The translations under genes were made by a program, and so were the position numbers. DNA of 64,000 nt from UBA2287 sp964479665 (lineage in GTDB: Bacteria; Bacteroidota; Bacteroidia; Bacteroidales; Tenuifilaceae), in contig CAYZNN010000013.1 in the NCBI GenBank assembly GCA_964479665.1, positions 1 to 64,000 on the forward strand. Reading direction: 5' to 3'. Below the pieces are notes generated by a model, which was not told the origin of the DNA, ran no database searches, and worked only from the letters and a program-made list of their open reading frames with translations. Position 1 is the first letter of the stretch, and every line of letters begins with the position of its first letter. This document shows positions 16,813 through 24,724 of the stretch, piece after piece.

Positions 16813-16831
16813 ATAAGCTTCTTCTTAGTTG

Positions 16832-16862
16832 CAAATGAATGAATAATTATTAAAAAAACAAA
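16832..16862 (-). promoter_or_regulatory. Promoter of the trp leader and trpB
   Basis: On the minus strand: TTTG (16859-16862), exactly 19 bases, then TTCATTTG (16832-16839), which matches the Bacteroidetes -33/-7 pair at all but one position. The predicted start point near 16825 gives a leader of about 13 bases before the leader peptide ATG. Confidence 0.66.
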
Positions 16863-16942
16863 GCAAAAGTTCGAGAATTGAAAAAATTCCAATTAACCAA
16901 TGCATTTTCTTACATTTGCCATTACATTAACAAATGTAATAA

Positions 16943-17404
16943 ATGAGCTTGCCCGATGCCCGAATTGTTGAGTTTATAAACGAGCACCATGTGCTTACGC
17001 TCGCCACCTGCTTCGAAGAGGAGCCCTGGTGTGCCAATTGCTTTTACGTTTATTTGCCCAACGACAATTGTTTGGTTTTCACTTCCGACAACGATACAAA
17101 GCATATCCGTTATGCCAGCCATAATATTTATGTGGCAGGCAGCATTGTGCTCGAAACATCAATTATTGGGAAAATTCAGGGCGTTCAGTTTCAGGGAATA
17201 ATAAGTCAGCCCAATTCTGAGTATTACCAGAAGGTGAAAAAGGCATACATTAAAAGGTTTCCCATAGCAATGCTAATGGATACAACCCTTTGGGTTGTCG
17301 ACCTAACCTTTATAAAGTTTACCGATAACCGTTTGGGTTTCGGAAAAAAACTCATTTGGGAAAAGGATACTATTATTGACCCCTTAATTAAAGATAAGGA
17401 ATAA
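16943..17404 (+). CDS. YhbP-like protein (UPF0306, split beta-barrel fold)
   Basis: 153 residues. The protein matches the E. coli YhbP pattern along its length: HVLTLAT near the start, WCANCFYVY near residue 31, IQGVQFQGI near 80, RFPIAML near 105, and LGFGKKLIW at the C-terminus. These proteins have the pyridoxamine-phosphate-oxidase-like flavin-binding fold, but their reaction is not established. The stop overlaps the ATG of the next gene by one base, so the two are probably co-translated. Confidence 0.8.
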   Translation: MSLPDARIVEFINEHHVLTLATCFEEEPWCANCFYVYLPNDNCLVFTSDNDTKHIRYASHNIYVAGSIVLETSIIGKIQGVQFQGIISQPNSEYYQKVKKAYIKRFPIAMLMDTTLWVVDLTFIKFTDNRLGFGKKLIWEKDTIIDPLIKDKE

Positions 17405-18420
17405 TGATTCTGGTTACAGGGGCCACAGGGTTAGTAGGTTCTCACCTGCTGTTTGAACTAACTAAAAGGGAACAACTGGTTCGTGCCAGTTTCCGATCTC
17501 ATTCGGGAGTAAATAGGGTTAAGAAACTTTTCAGTATTTATGACAAACAAATTGGTTTATCCCTGTTTGAGAGGATACAATGGACCCAATGCAACCTAAC
17601 CGACTACCAGGAAACTTTGGAGCTAACCAGTGGGATTAAAACCGTATTTCACTGTGCAGCAATGGTTTCATTTAGTAGCCGCAAGGCTCAGTCCATGGTA
17701 TTTAACAACGTACAGGGTGCTGCAAATATGGTTGATGCAAGCATAGCCAATGGTGTTGAGGCTTTCTGTCATGTAAGTTCTATTGCTGCACTAGGCGATG
17801 CCGTTAATGGTTTGGCTGTCGATGAGTCTTGTACTATGGGTAAACTCAAGAAGAAATCGGCCTATGCAAGGAGTAAGTTTTTCTCTGAAAACGAGGTCTG
17901 GAGGGGTATTGAGTATGGCTTAAACGCAGTTATAGTAAATCCTTCTGTAATTATTGGACCTACCAGCTGGAATAGCGGAAGTGGTCTTCTCTTTTCTACA
18001 ATTGGCAAAGGGTTTCCTTTTTATACAACCGGAGTTAGTGGTTATGTAGGAGTAACCGACGTGGTTCAGGCTATGCTGCTATTAGTAGAAAGTAAAAAAT
18101 GGGGGCAAAAGTATTTGCTCAACTCAGAAAACATTTCGCATCAGCAGGTTTTCAATCAAATTGCGGTTGAGCTGGGGAAGAAGAAACCTACCATTCGGGT
18201 TCGGAAATGGATGTCGTCATTGGCATGGCCAATTGCCTATATTATGTCGTTGGTAACAGGTAAGGATCCCGTAATTACCCGTGAAACCGCCAAAAGTGGC
18301 CACTCGAAAACATTCTATTCTGCTCAAAAAATTGGAAATGAGTTAGGGTTTAGATTCAATCCCATTACCCAGGCTATAACGGATACTGCCCAAATTTACA
18401 AGGAAGGTAACCTACGATAA
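17404..18420 (+). CDS. NAD(P)-dependent sugar epimerase/dehydratase (extended SDR)
   Basis: 338 residues with the extended short-chain dehydrogenase fold: the nucleotide-binding glycine motif TGATGLVGSHL at residues 5-15, HCAAMVSF near 82, a catalytic YARSK pair near 155, and VNPSVIIGP near 180. It resembles dihydroflavonol-reductase-like and nucleoside-diphosphate-sugar epimerase proteins, but the substrate is not visible. It shares one base with the YhbP-like gene upstream. It converges on lgt with only six bases between the stops and no recognisable terminator. Confidence 0.82.
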   Translation: MILVTGATGLVGSHLLFELTKREQLVRASFRSHSGVNRVKKLFSIYDKQIGLSLFERIQWTQCNLTDYQETLELTSGIKTVFHCAAMVSFSSRKAQSMVFNNVQGAANMVDASIANGVEAFCHVSSIAALGDAVNGLAVDESCTMGKLKKKSAYARSKFFSENEVWRGIEYGLNAVIVNPSVIIGPTSWNSGSGLLFSTIGKGFPFYTTGVSGYVGVTDVVQAMLLLVESKKWGQKYLLNSENISHQQVFNQIAVELGKKKPTIRVRKWMSSLAWPIAYIMSLVTGKDPVITRETAKSGHSKTFYSAQKIGNELGFRFNPITQAITDTAQIYKEGNLR

Positions 18421-18426
18421 TTCCAC

Positions 18427-19224
18427 CTACAGCGTTTTCTTATTCTTGAGAAGCGCCCAGACAATAAATCCTAATCCAATAATTACGAAAGGTACGCTAA
18501 GCCATTGTCCCATGTTAAGGGCCATGGTTTCCTCAAACTTAACCTGAGGCTCCTTTACATATTCAATTAGGAAGCGGGCACCAAAAACGAGCGTTAAAAA
18601 ACTCCCAAAGAGTAAGCCGCCGCTTGGCTTCGATTGATTTTTAATATAGATGTATAGAAGAATAAAAAAGAAAACCAGATAGCTGAGCGCCTCATAAAGT
18701 TGCGTTGGATGCTTGGCAACCTGCTGTCCGTCGCGAACAAAAACAAAACCCCAGGGTAACGAGGTTTCCACGCCATATATTTCAGAGTTCATAAGGTTAC
18801 CAAGCCGAATTAAAACCCCAGCGAGAGCAACTGGTATTACAATACGGTCGAGCACATAAATCATGCTGCGCTTGTGTTTTCGGCAAAAAAGATATAACGA
18901 TAAAATAATTCCAACAGCAGCACCATGACTTGCCAGACCACCTTCCCAAATTTTGAGAATTTCGAGGGGATTGGCTAAATAATGTTCGGGGTGGTAAAAA
19001 AGGCAATGCCCCAAGCGGGCACCAGCCACTGTACCAATAAAGGTATACATTGTTAAACTGTCGAGGAAACCCTCGGGCAGACCCTCGCGCTTAACAAACC
19101 AATTGAAAATGAGGTAACCAAAAACGAACGATAGGGCCCATAGGAGCCCATAGTAACGGATTGAAAGTGGCCCAAGGGAGAAAATCTCCGGGTCAATATT
19201 CCAAATAACTTGGAGTAATTGCAT
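18427..19224 (-). CDS. lgt: Prolipoprotein diacylglyceryl transferase
   Basis: 265 residues, about seven membrane helices. Lgt moves a diacylglyceryl group from phosphatidylglycerol to the lipobox cysteine of prolipoproteins at the inner membrane. The signature region is clear: GGLASHGAAVG near residue 96 (with the key histidine) and IRLGNLMNSEIYG near 138 (the Lgt signature arginine and asparagine), then KHPTQLYEA near 170. It serves lipoproteins such as GldK and the DUF4270 protein in this window. It is divergent from riboflavin synthase across a 166-base gap. Confidence 0.94.
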   Translation of the reverse strand: MQLLQVIWNIDPEIFSLGPLSIRYYGLLWALSFVFGYLIFNWFVKREGLPEGFLDSLTMYTFIGTVAGARLGHCLFYHPEHYLANPLEILKIWEGGLASHGAAVGIILSLYLFCRKHKRSMIYVLDRIVIPVALAGVLIRLGNLMNSEIYGVETSLPWGFVFVRDGQQVAKHPTQLYEALSYLVFFFILLYIYIKNQSKPSGGLLFGSFLTLVFGARFLIEYVKEPQVKFEETMALNMGQWLSVPFVIIGLGFIVWALLKNKKTL

Positions 19225-19390
19225 GGCTTATTAAGGTGTTAATGTTATTAAAGCATTGTAAAGGTATGAAAAATAGTTTTAAGCGCTATCGTTAGCGTTG
19301 TTACTTAACCTTTTTTTAATTCGTTATTTCGAAATTTGGGCTATTTTTACTGCCTGCAAACATTGTATTATTAACCCATAAACCCAAGTC

Positions 19391-20011
19391 ATGTTCTCAG
19401 GAATTGTTGAAGAAACCGCAAAGGTTGTATCGCTCAGAAGCGAAAAGGACAACCTGCATATAACCTTAACCTGCACGTTTGCAAAGGACTTAAAAATTGA
19501 CCAGAGCGTTTCGCACAATGGCGTTTGCCTAACAGTTGTAAATATTGAGGCCAATAATTACACGGTTACTGCAATCAAGGAAACTCTCGAAAAATCGAAT
19601 CTAGGTCTGCTAAAAGTAGGCGACAAGGTTAACGTTGAACGAAGCATGAAAATTGAGAGCCTTCTCGATGGGCACATGGTGCAGGGGCATATCGATCAAA
19701 CCGCAATCTGCACTAAAGTAGAAGAAGCCGAGGGCAGCTGGTACTACACTTTCGAGTACGATCCTAGCAAGGGCAACTTAACCGTTGAAAAGGGTTCTGT
19801 AGCTGTTAATGGAGTTAGTTTAACGGTTGTAAATTCCCAACCCAGTTCTTTTCAGGTTGCCATAATTCCTTTTACCTATGAAGTAACCAACTTTCATCAG
19901 TTTACAATAGGTACGGTAGTCAACCTCGAATTCGATGTGGTTGGAAAATACATTGCCAAACTTCTAAAGCAGTACATTGAGGGAGGTATGATTCAGAAAT
20001 TGGCACAATAA
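19391..20011 (+). CDS. ribE: Riboflavin synthase, alpha subunit
   Basis: 206 residues made of two tandem lumazine-binding beta-barrels, as expected. The enzyme dismutates two 6,7-dimethyl-8-ribityllumazine molecules to riboflavin. Seen: MFSGIVEE at the N-terminus, SVSHNGVCLTV near residue 42 and its internal repeat GSVAVNGVSLTVV near 138, and GHMVQGHID near 96. The C-terminus EFDVVGKYIAKLL is typical. No FMN riboswitch is recognisable in the upstream gap. The next gene follows after 13 bases, so they are likely co-transcribed. Confidence 0.93.
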   Translation: MFSGIVEETAKVVSLRSEKDNLHITLTCTFAKDLKIDQSVSHNGVCLTVVNIEANNYTVTAIKETLEKSNLGLLKVGDKVNVERSMKIESLLDGHMVQGHIDQTAICTKVEEAEGSWYYTFEYDPSKGNLTVEKGSVAVNGVSLTVVNSQPSSFQVAIIPFTYEVTNFHQFTIGTVVNLEFDVVGKYIAKLLKQYIEGGMIQKLAQ

Positions 20012-20024
20012 ACTAAAATTTAAA

Positions 20025-21077
20025 ATGAACAACTCAACGCCACGGAGCATTGCCATAATTATAGCATTAATTGCAGCGCTTGTATCGGGAGTTGTCTTTT
20101 CCATTGTGCTATGGAATGCTTCATTAAACTATATACTTGCAGCAATTGCTGGTGTTCTATTTATTTTCATTGTGGTATTTATTATTTCGCAATTTTTTCT
20201 GAACGAGTTTGTATTTCAAAAAATATACCCGGTATATAAAACCATTCATAACCTAAACATTTCGGGTAGGGACCTGAAAACTAAACTCGATGACCGCGAT
20301 ATTGTTGACGATGTAAACCGCGAGGTCCTTATATGGGCTAATACCAAGAGCCGAGAAATTGATAGCCTTAGAGAAATGGAGCGATACCGCAAGGAGTTTA
20401 TTGGTAATGTTTCGCACGAACTCAAAACACCCATCTTTAACATTCAGGGCTACGTTCTTACGCTGCTCGATGGCGGATTGGAGGACCCTACAATTAACCG
20501 CAACTACCTCGAAAGAGCAGAGAAAAGCATAAATCGCCTTATTGCTATTGTCGACGACCTTGACATGATTTCCAAACTTGAATCGAAGGTGCTCAGGCTC
20601 GAATTAGAAAAGGTTAACATAGTGCAACTTGTCGAAGAGGTATTTGAAGCGCAGGAGCTGAGATCCAAAAAGCGGAAAATTAAGCTCAGTTTCGACAGAA
20701 GCTACGATAAACCCATTTGGGTTCTGGTCGATCGTAAAAGAATTTACCAGGCACTGGTGAATCTGGTTGTAAATTCAATTAGTTATGGACGCGAGGAAGG
20801 AAGAACCATCATTTCTTTTTCCGACCTATTCGAGAATATTATGGTTGAAGTGAACGATAACGGTATCGGCATTCCACAGGCCGATATCCCTCGTATTTTC
20901 GAGAGGTTCTATAGGGTTGACAAAAGCCGCTCACGCGACCAAGGTGGCACGGGACTTGGCCTCGCTATAGTAAAGCATATTGTCGAAGCGCATGGGCAAA
21001 CCATAAGCGCACGCAGTAGCGTCAACGAGGGAACCTCGTTTTCATTTACATTAAAAAAGTACAGCGATAAAAACTAG
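20025..21077 (+). CDS. Membrane sensor histidine kinase (PhoR-like)
   Basis: 350 residues: two N-terminal membrane helices (about residues 8-30 and 36-58) with hardly any periplasmic loop, a short linker, then the HisKA domain with the phospho-acceptor His in FIGNVSHELKTP (near residue 128), and the ATPase domain with an N box (LVVNSISYG), G1 box (VNDNGIGIP), F box (IFERFYRVDKSRSR) and G2 box (GGTGLGLAIVKH). All catalytic boxes are intact. No response regulator gene lies beside it, so it is an orphan in this window. Its TAG stop overlaps the TAG of the converging mlaF-like gene (shared CTAG). Confidence 0.88.
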   Translation: MNNSTPRSIAIIIALIAALVSGVVFSIVLWNASLNYILAAIAGVLFIFIVVFIISQFFLNEFVFQKIYPVYKTIHNLNISGRDLKTKLDDRDIVDDVNREVLIWANTKSREIDSLREMERYRKEFIGNVSHELKTPIFNIQGYVLTLLDGGLEDPTINRNYLERAEKSINRLIAIVDDLDMISKLESKVLRLELEKVNIVQLVEEVFEAQELRSKKRKIKLSFDRSYDKPIWVLVDRKRIYQALVNLVVNSISYGREEGRTIISFSDLFENIMVEVNDNGIGIPQADIPRIFERFYRVDKSRSRDQGGTGLGLAIVKHIVEAHGQTISARSSVNEGTSFSFTLKKYSDKN

Positions 21078-21835
21078 GCTTCGCGTTTCCCGTAACGTAT
21101 TTGCTTTGCCAGTTTCGAAGCGAAAACGAACTCGTTCAGCTCCTCATTGTCGGAGTGGAGAATCTCTTCCTTGGTGCCCTCCCACCACTTCTGGCCCTTG
21201 TGAATAAAAATTATTTTGTCGCCAATTCCCATAACGGAGTTCATATCGTGGGTATTTACAAGCGTGGTAATGTTGAACTCCTCAGTAATTTCTTTTATTA
21301 GATTGTCAATAACAATAGAAGTTTTGGGGTCGAGGCCAGAGTTGGGCTCATCGCAAAAAAGGAAACTTGGGTTTAGGGCTATAGCCCTGGCAATGGCAAC
21401 CCGTTTCTTCATACCACCACTAATTTCCGACGGGAACAGTTGGTTGGCATTGGTAATGTTAACCCTATTAAGGCAAAAGTTCGCCCTGTCGCGCTTTTCA
21501 CACTTATTCATGTCGGTAAACATATTCAGCGGAAACATTACATTCTCTTCAACTGTAGCGGAATCGAAGAGCGCTCCACCCTGAAAAAGCATTCCAATTT
21601 GTTGGCGGAGGGTTTTTCTTTGTGCAAAAGGTAGGGTATCGAATCGGATATCTCCGTAGTATATGCTACCCTCGTCAATATCGTGGAGCCCAACTATCGA
21701 TTTAAGAAGAACAGTTTTACCTGAACCGCTTTGCCCAATAATAAGGTTGGTTTTGCCTCGCTCAAATTCGGCCGAAACACCCTTTAACACAGGTCGAAGG
21801 TTAAACGACTTCGAGAGGTTCTCAACGCGTATCAT
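21074..21835 (-). CDS. mlaF: Mla-type lipid ABC transporter, ATP-binding subunit
   Basis: 253 residues. Complete ABC ATPase: Walker A GQSGSGKTVLL near residue 34, signature ISGGMKKRVAIARA near 139, Walker B FLFCDEPNSGLDP near 160, and H-loop NTHDM. The ISGGM..R signature and the permease next door place it with MlaF/Ttg2A, which move phospholipids between the membranes with an MCE-domain partner. The ATG overlaps the end of the permease gene by four bases (translational coupling). No MCE (mlaD-like) gene is adjacent, so that partner must lie elsewhere. Confidence 0.88.
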   Translation of the reverse strand: MIRVENLSKSFNLRPVLKGVSAEFERGKTNLIIGQSGSGKTVLLKSIVGLHDIDEGSIYYGDIRFDTLPFAQRKTLRQQIGMLFQGGALFDSATVEENVMFPLNMFTDMNKCEKRDRANFCLNRVNITNANQLFPSEISGGMKKRVAIARAIALNPSFLFCDEPNSGLDPKTSIVIDNLIKEITEEFNITTLVNTHDMNSVMGIGDKIIFIHKGQKWWEGTKEEILHSDNEELNEFVFASKLAKQIRYGKREA

Positions 21836-22572
21836 GATAGTAGCAACTGGGTTAGAATAAGGTTGAAAAGCAAAATCATAACACTGCTAAAAACAACTGC
21901 CTTCGTGCTCGATTGGCCTACTTCAAGTGAGCCTCCTTCTACATTATAACCATAAAAAGCAGGAATTGAGGTTAGAAGAAAAGCAAAAACTACAGTTTTA
22001 ACAAGGGAATAGGTTATGTAAAAGGGGATAAAAAAAGCCTGTATGCCATCAATAAAATCTTGCGACGTAACAGCCCCCGTGAGCGAACCAACAAACCACC
22101 CACCTACAATTCCCACAATCATACTAAGAATACAGAGTAAGGGGTTAAAAATAACGGAGGCAACAATTTTGGGTAGCACTAGGTGATTAGCCGAGTTTAT
22201 ACCCATAATCTCAAGGGCATCAATTTGCTCCGTTACCCGCATGGTGCCAATTTCGGAGGCAACATTGCTGCCCACCTTACCTGCCAAAATAAGGGCAACA
22301 ATGGTTGATGAGAACTCTAATAGAATGCTATCGCGGGCTGCAAGCCCAACGAGGTAAGCAGGAAAAAACGGATTCTCGGTATTGTATGCAGTCTGAATGG
22401 TTATAACCGCACCCATGAAAGCAGATATAATGGCAACAATACCTATGGATTTAATTCCAAGTTTGTTAATTTCTTTCACCATCTCCTGAAAGAAAATGCC
22501 CCATTTCTGCGGACGAGTAAAAACTTTCCGCAGAAAAACAATGTACAAACCTACGGTTTCAATTATTTTCAT
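21832..22572 (-). CDS. mlaE: Mla-type lipid ABC transporter, permease subunit
   Basis: 246 residues, about five membrane helices. It carries the MlaE family pattern: FFQEMVKEINKLG near the N-terminus, ARDSILLEFSSTIVALILAGKVGS with the E..GTMRVTEQIDALE helix near residue 125, and a VGGWFVGS segment. It forms the inner-membrane channel for MlaF. The start at 22572 is supported by the hydrophobic pattern. A TAATTTTG box ends only four bases before this ATG, suggesting a leaderless or very short-leader transcript for the pair. Confidence 0.88.
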   Translation of the reverse strand: MKIIETVGLYIVFLRKVFTRPQKWGIFFQEMVKEINKLGIKSIGIVAIISAFMGAVITIQTAYNTENPFFPAYLVGLAARDSILLEFSSTIVALILAGKVGSNVASEIGTMRVTEQIDALEIMGINSANHLVLPKIVASVIFNPLLCILSMIVGIVGGWFVGSLTGAVTSQDFIDGIQAFFIPFYITYSLVKTVVFAFLLTSIPAFYGYNVEGGSLEVGQSSTKAVVFSSVMILLFNLILTQLLLS

Positions 22573-22576
22573 AAGT

Positions 22577-22584
22577 CAAAATTA
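22577..22584 (-). promoter_or_regulatory. Candidate -7 box for mlaE-mlaF (near-leaderless)
   Basis: TAATTTTG on the minus strand, exact TAnnTTTG, followed by ACTT and then the ATG at 22572. This is the same four-base spacing seen at the VanZ-like gene (15187). Confidence 0.42.
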
Positions 22585-22646
22585 TAAAAATAATTACATA
22601 TTGGTATTAATGCTATTCAATTCCTACCTGCGTGAACTTTTGTTTT

Positions 22647-22654
22647 TACCTTTG
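22647..22654 (+). promoter_or_regulatory. Candidate -7 box for manC; decides its start
   Basis: TACCTTTG, an exact consensus match 25 bases before the ATG at 22680. It lies inside the extra 16 codons that a GTG start at 22632 would add, which argues that translation begins at 22680. No TTTG is found at -33. Confidence 0.48.
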
Positions 22655-22679
22655 CAGATCAAAACCAATCATTTTTCAA

Positions 22680-23774
22680 ATGAATAGCAATAGTAATGTT
22701 TTTTGTATAATTATGGCTGGTGGCATTGGTAGCCGCTTCTGGCCGCTAAGCCGCAATAACAAGCCGAAGCAATTCCTCGACATTTTAGGTACCGGAAGTT
22801 CACTTATAAGGCAAACTTACTTTAGGGTCAGCCGTTTTTGCAATACCGAAAACATTTACATTGTTACCAGCGATATGTATAAGCAACAGGTATTAGAGCA
22901 CATTCCCGAAATTTCAGAAGATCAGGTGCTACTTGAGCCCATGCGTCGAAATACTGCACCCTGTATAGCCTATGCTACTCAAAAAATTGCATTACGAAAC
23001 CCCAATGCCTGTATTGTGGTTGCACCTAGCGATCATTTGGTTTTAAACGAGGAAGCATTTCTTAAAACCATTTCAACTGCTATCGATTTTGCTTCGTTTA
23101 ACAATGCACTTCTTACAATTGGCATTAAGCCCAGCCGTCCCGAAACCGGTTATGGCTACATTCAGATTGGCAAGCAGGCAGAGAAGCGTATACCAAATTT
23201 GTTTAAAGTAAAGACGTTTACTGAAAAGCCGAACCTCGATTTAGCTCAGGTTTTTCTCCAAAGCGGAGAGTTTTACTGGAACTCTGGAATGTTTATTTGG
23301 TCGCTGAAATCAATACAGGAGGCATTTGTAAAACATTTACCCGATATCCAATCACTATTTGCCGAATCCCTTAGTTTCTTTAACACTTCGGAAGAAGCCA
23401 CTGCCGTAGCTAGTGTATACTCTCAGTGCAATAACGTGTCTATTGATTATGGAATTATGGAGAAGGCAGGTAACGTTTTCGTCATTTGCTCCGAGTTTGG
23501 CTGGTCCGATTTGGGAACATGGGGATCGCTTTTTCTTAATTCTAAACGAGATGATGGGAATAATGCAATTGTTGGCAAAAATGTAGTTGCTCACAACCTT
23601 AAGGACTGTATTGTACAGATGCCTGCCGACAAACTGGTTCTGCTTCAGGGGTTAGAGGGGTACATTGTTGTGGAGGCGGATGGTATTCTATTAATTTGCA
23701 AAAAAGACAATGAGCAGGATATTAAAACATACCTTGGGGAGATAATTGCCGAAAAGGGCGATCAATTTGCATAA
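22680..23774 (+). CDS. manC: Mannose-1-phosphate guanylyltransferase
   Basis: 364 residues from the ATG at 22680. Makes GDP-mannose from mannose-1-phosphate and GTP. Seen: the nucleotidyltransferase loop IMAGGIGSRFWPLSR near residue 11, KPKQFLD near 28, EPMRRNTAPCIAYA near 80, APSDHLV near 107, GYGYIQIG, FTEKPNLDLA near 180, and NSGMFIW near 202. It lacks the isomerase half found in long bifunctional ManC proteins, so it is the single-function form. It converges on gldN, with a good bidirectional terminator between them. Confidence 0.92.
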   Translation: MNSNSNVFCIIMAGGIGSRFWPLSRNNKPKQFLDILGTGSSLIRQTYFRVSRFCNTENIYIVTSDMYKQQVLEHIPEISEDQVLLEPMRRNTAPCIAYATQKIALRNPNACIVVAPSDHLVLNEEAFLKTISTAIDFASFNNALLTIGIKPSRPETGYGYIQIGKQAEKRIPNLFKVKTFTEKPNLDLAQVFLQSGEFYWNSGMFIWSLKSIQEAFVKHLPDIQSLFAESLSFFNTSEEATAVASVYSQCNNVSIDYGIMEKAGNVFVICSEFGWSDLGTWGSLFLNSKRDDGNNAIVGKNVVAHNLKDCIVQMPADKLVLLQGLEGYIVVEADGILLICKKDNEQDIKTYLGEIIAEKGDQFA

Positions 23775-23779
23775 AAAAT

Positions 23780-23809
23780 GCGGGGAGCAATTTGCTCCTC
23801 GCTTTTTTT
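23780..23809. terminator. Bidirectional terminator between manC and gldN
   Basis: GCGGGGAGCA (23780-23789) pairs with TGCTCCTCGC (23793-23802) through ten pairs including one G-U, three-base loop ATT, then seven T (23803-23809). An A-run at 23773-23778 serves the opposite strand. Confidence 0.82.
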
Positions 23810-23822
23810 ATTGTGTTTTAGT

Positions 23823-24719
23823 TTAGTACTCCCACAGATCGTGTTCGAAAGTAAAAATGCTTTCCCGAATTTTGTCAGACTCTTGCATATTGGGAACCCC
23901 GCCAAAGGTGTACTCATTTATGGCGCGGTTATTATAAACATTCGACTCCCTATATATGTAAGAACTGAATCTGCGCTTAAAGAATAAATCATCGAATGAG
24001 TTCCTTTGAGCGTCGTTAAACTCGTTGAAAACGGCAGTATTAGCAAGAACGGGCCTAGCATGTGGGTAATAAATCCAGAAAAGCTGCACACGTGTAAGCT
24101 CTCCCAAGTTTTCTTTTTCGTCTCCACCTGTACGAAGGGTTTTATAGTAAACCCGAACGGGGCAAATTCCAATAATTCGAACTTGAAGAGTAGAATGCTG
24201 CTTATCGAAGAACCACTCTTCCTTCACTAGTAATTGCCTGATTTCTCCCCATTTAATTTCCCCTTTAATAACCACTGTTTCCTCGGTATTGGTAAGAGGG
24301 TTGAACTGAACTCTTTCCTCATCGAGGGCCCCAAGTTTTTGGAGAATCTGATTGTAAGAGATTAGAGTAGAAAACTCATCGTCAATGTCAGGGTCGTAGG
24401 CATTAATCTCATTATACTTAATGGCCTCAACAAGTCGCTGTGCCAAACTTTTTCTATCGAACATCTCTCTGGTTGGATAATACAGCGGATGATTCATTTT
24501 TTCACGAAGGTCAATAGTTCTCCATACCCTTTTGGTCCACATCATATCTGCTTCCCTTAGGTGAGGGTAGGGTATGGGGATACGTTGTGGCATGGTTTCC
24601 CTTATGTACACACCATCGGGGACTAAGGGGTCGGATCCTTTTTGAGCAAACAATTCGCCTGCCAAGCAGAAGAAGAAGAACGCACACAACGAGAGAACAG
24701 CAATCCTTTTCATATTCAT
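23823..24719 (-). CDS. gldN: Type IX secretion / gliding protein GldN
   Basis: 298 residues with a signal peptide (KRIAVLSLCAFFFFCLAG, cleavage near LFA-QK). GldN (PorN) is a periplasmic T9SS component that forms a ring-like complex with the lipoprotein GldK under the outer membrane. It begins with the usual region holding IRETMPQRIPIPYPHLREADMMW split over residues 40-62, and includes WTKRVWRTIDLREKMNHP and a conserved VRIIGICPVR strand. It is last in the porP-gldK-gldL-gldM-gldN run, six bases after gldM. An internal ATG two codons later is an equally plausible start. Confidence 0.92.
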   Translation of the reverse strand: MNMKRIAVLSLCAFFFFCLAGELFAQKGSDPLVPDGVYIRETMPQRIPIPYPHLREADMMWTKRVWRTIDLREKMNHPLYYPTREMFDRKSLAQRLVEAIKYNEINAYDPDIDDEFSTLISYNQILQKLGALDEERVQFNPLTNTEETVVIKGEIKWGEIRQLLVKEEWFFDKQHSTLQVRIIGICPVRVYYKTLRTGGDEKENLGELTRVQLFWIYYPHARPVLANTAVFNEFNDAQRNSFDDLFFKRRFSSYIYRESNVYNNRAINEYTFGGVPNMQESDKIRESIFTFEHDLWEY

Positions 24720-24724
24720 TATAG

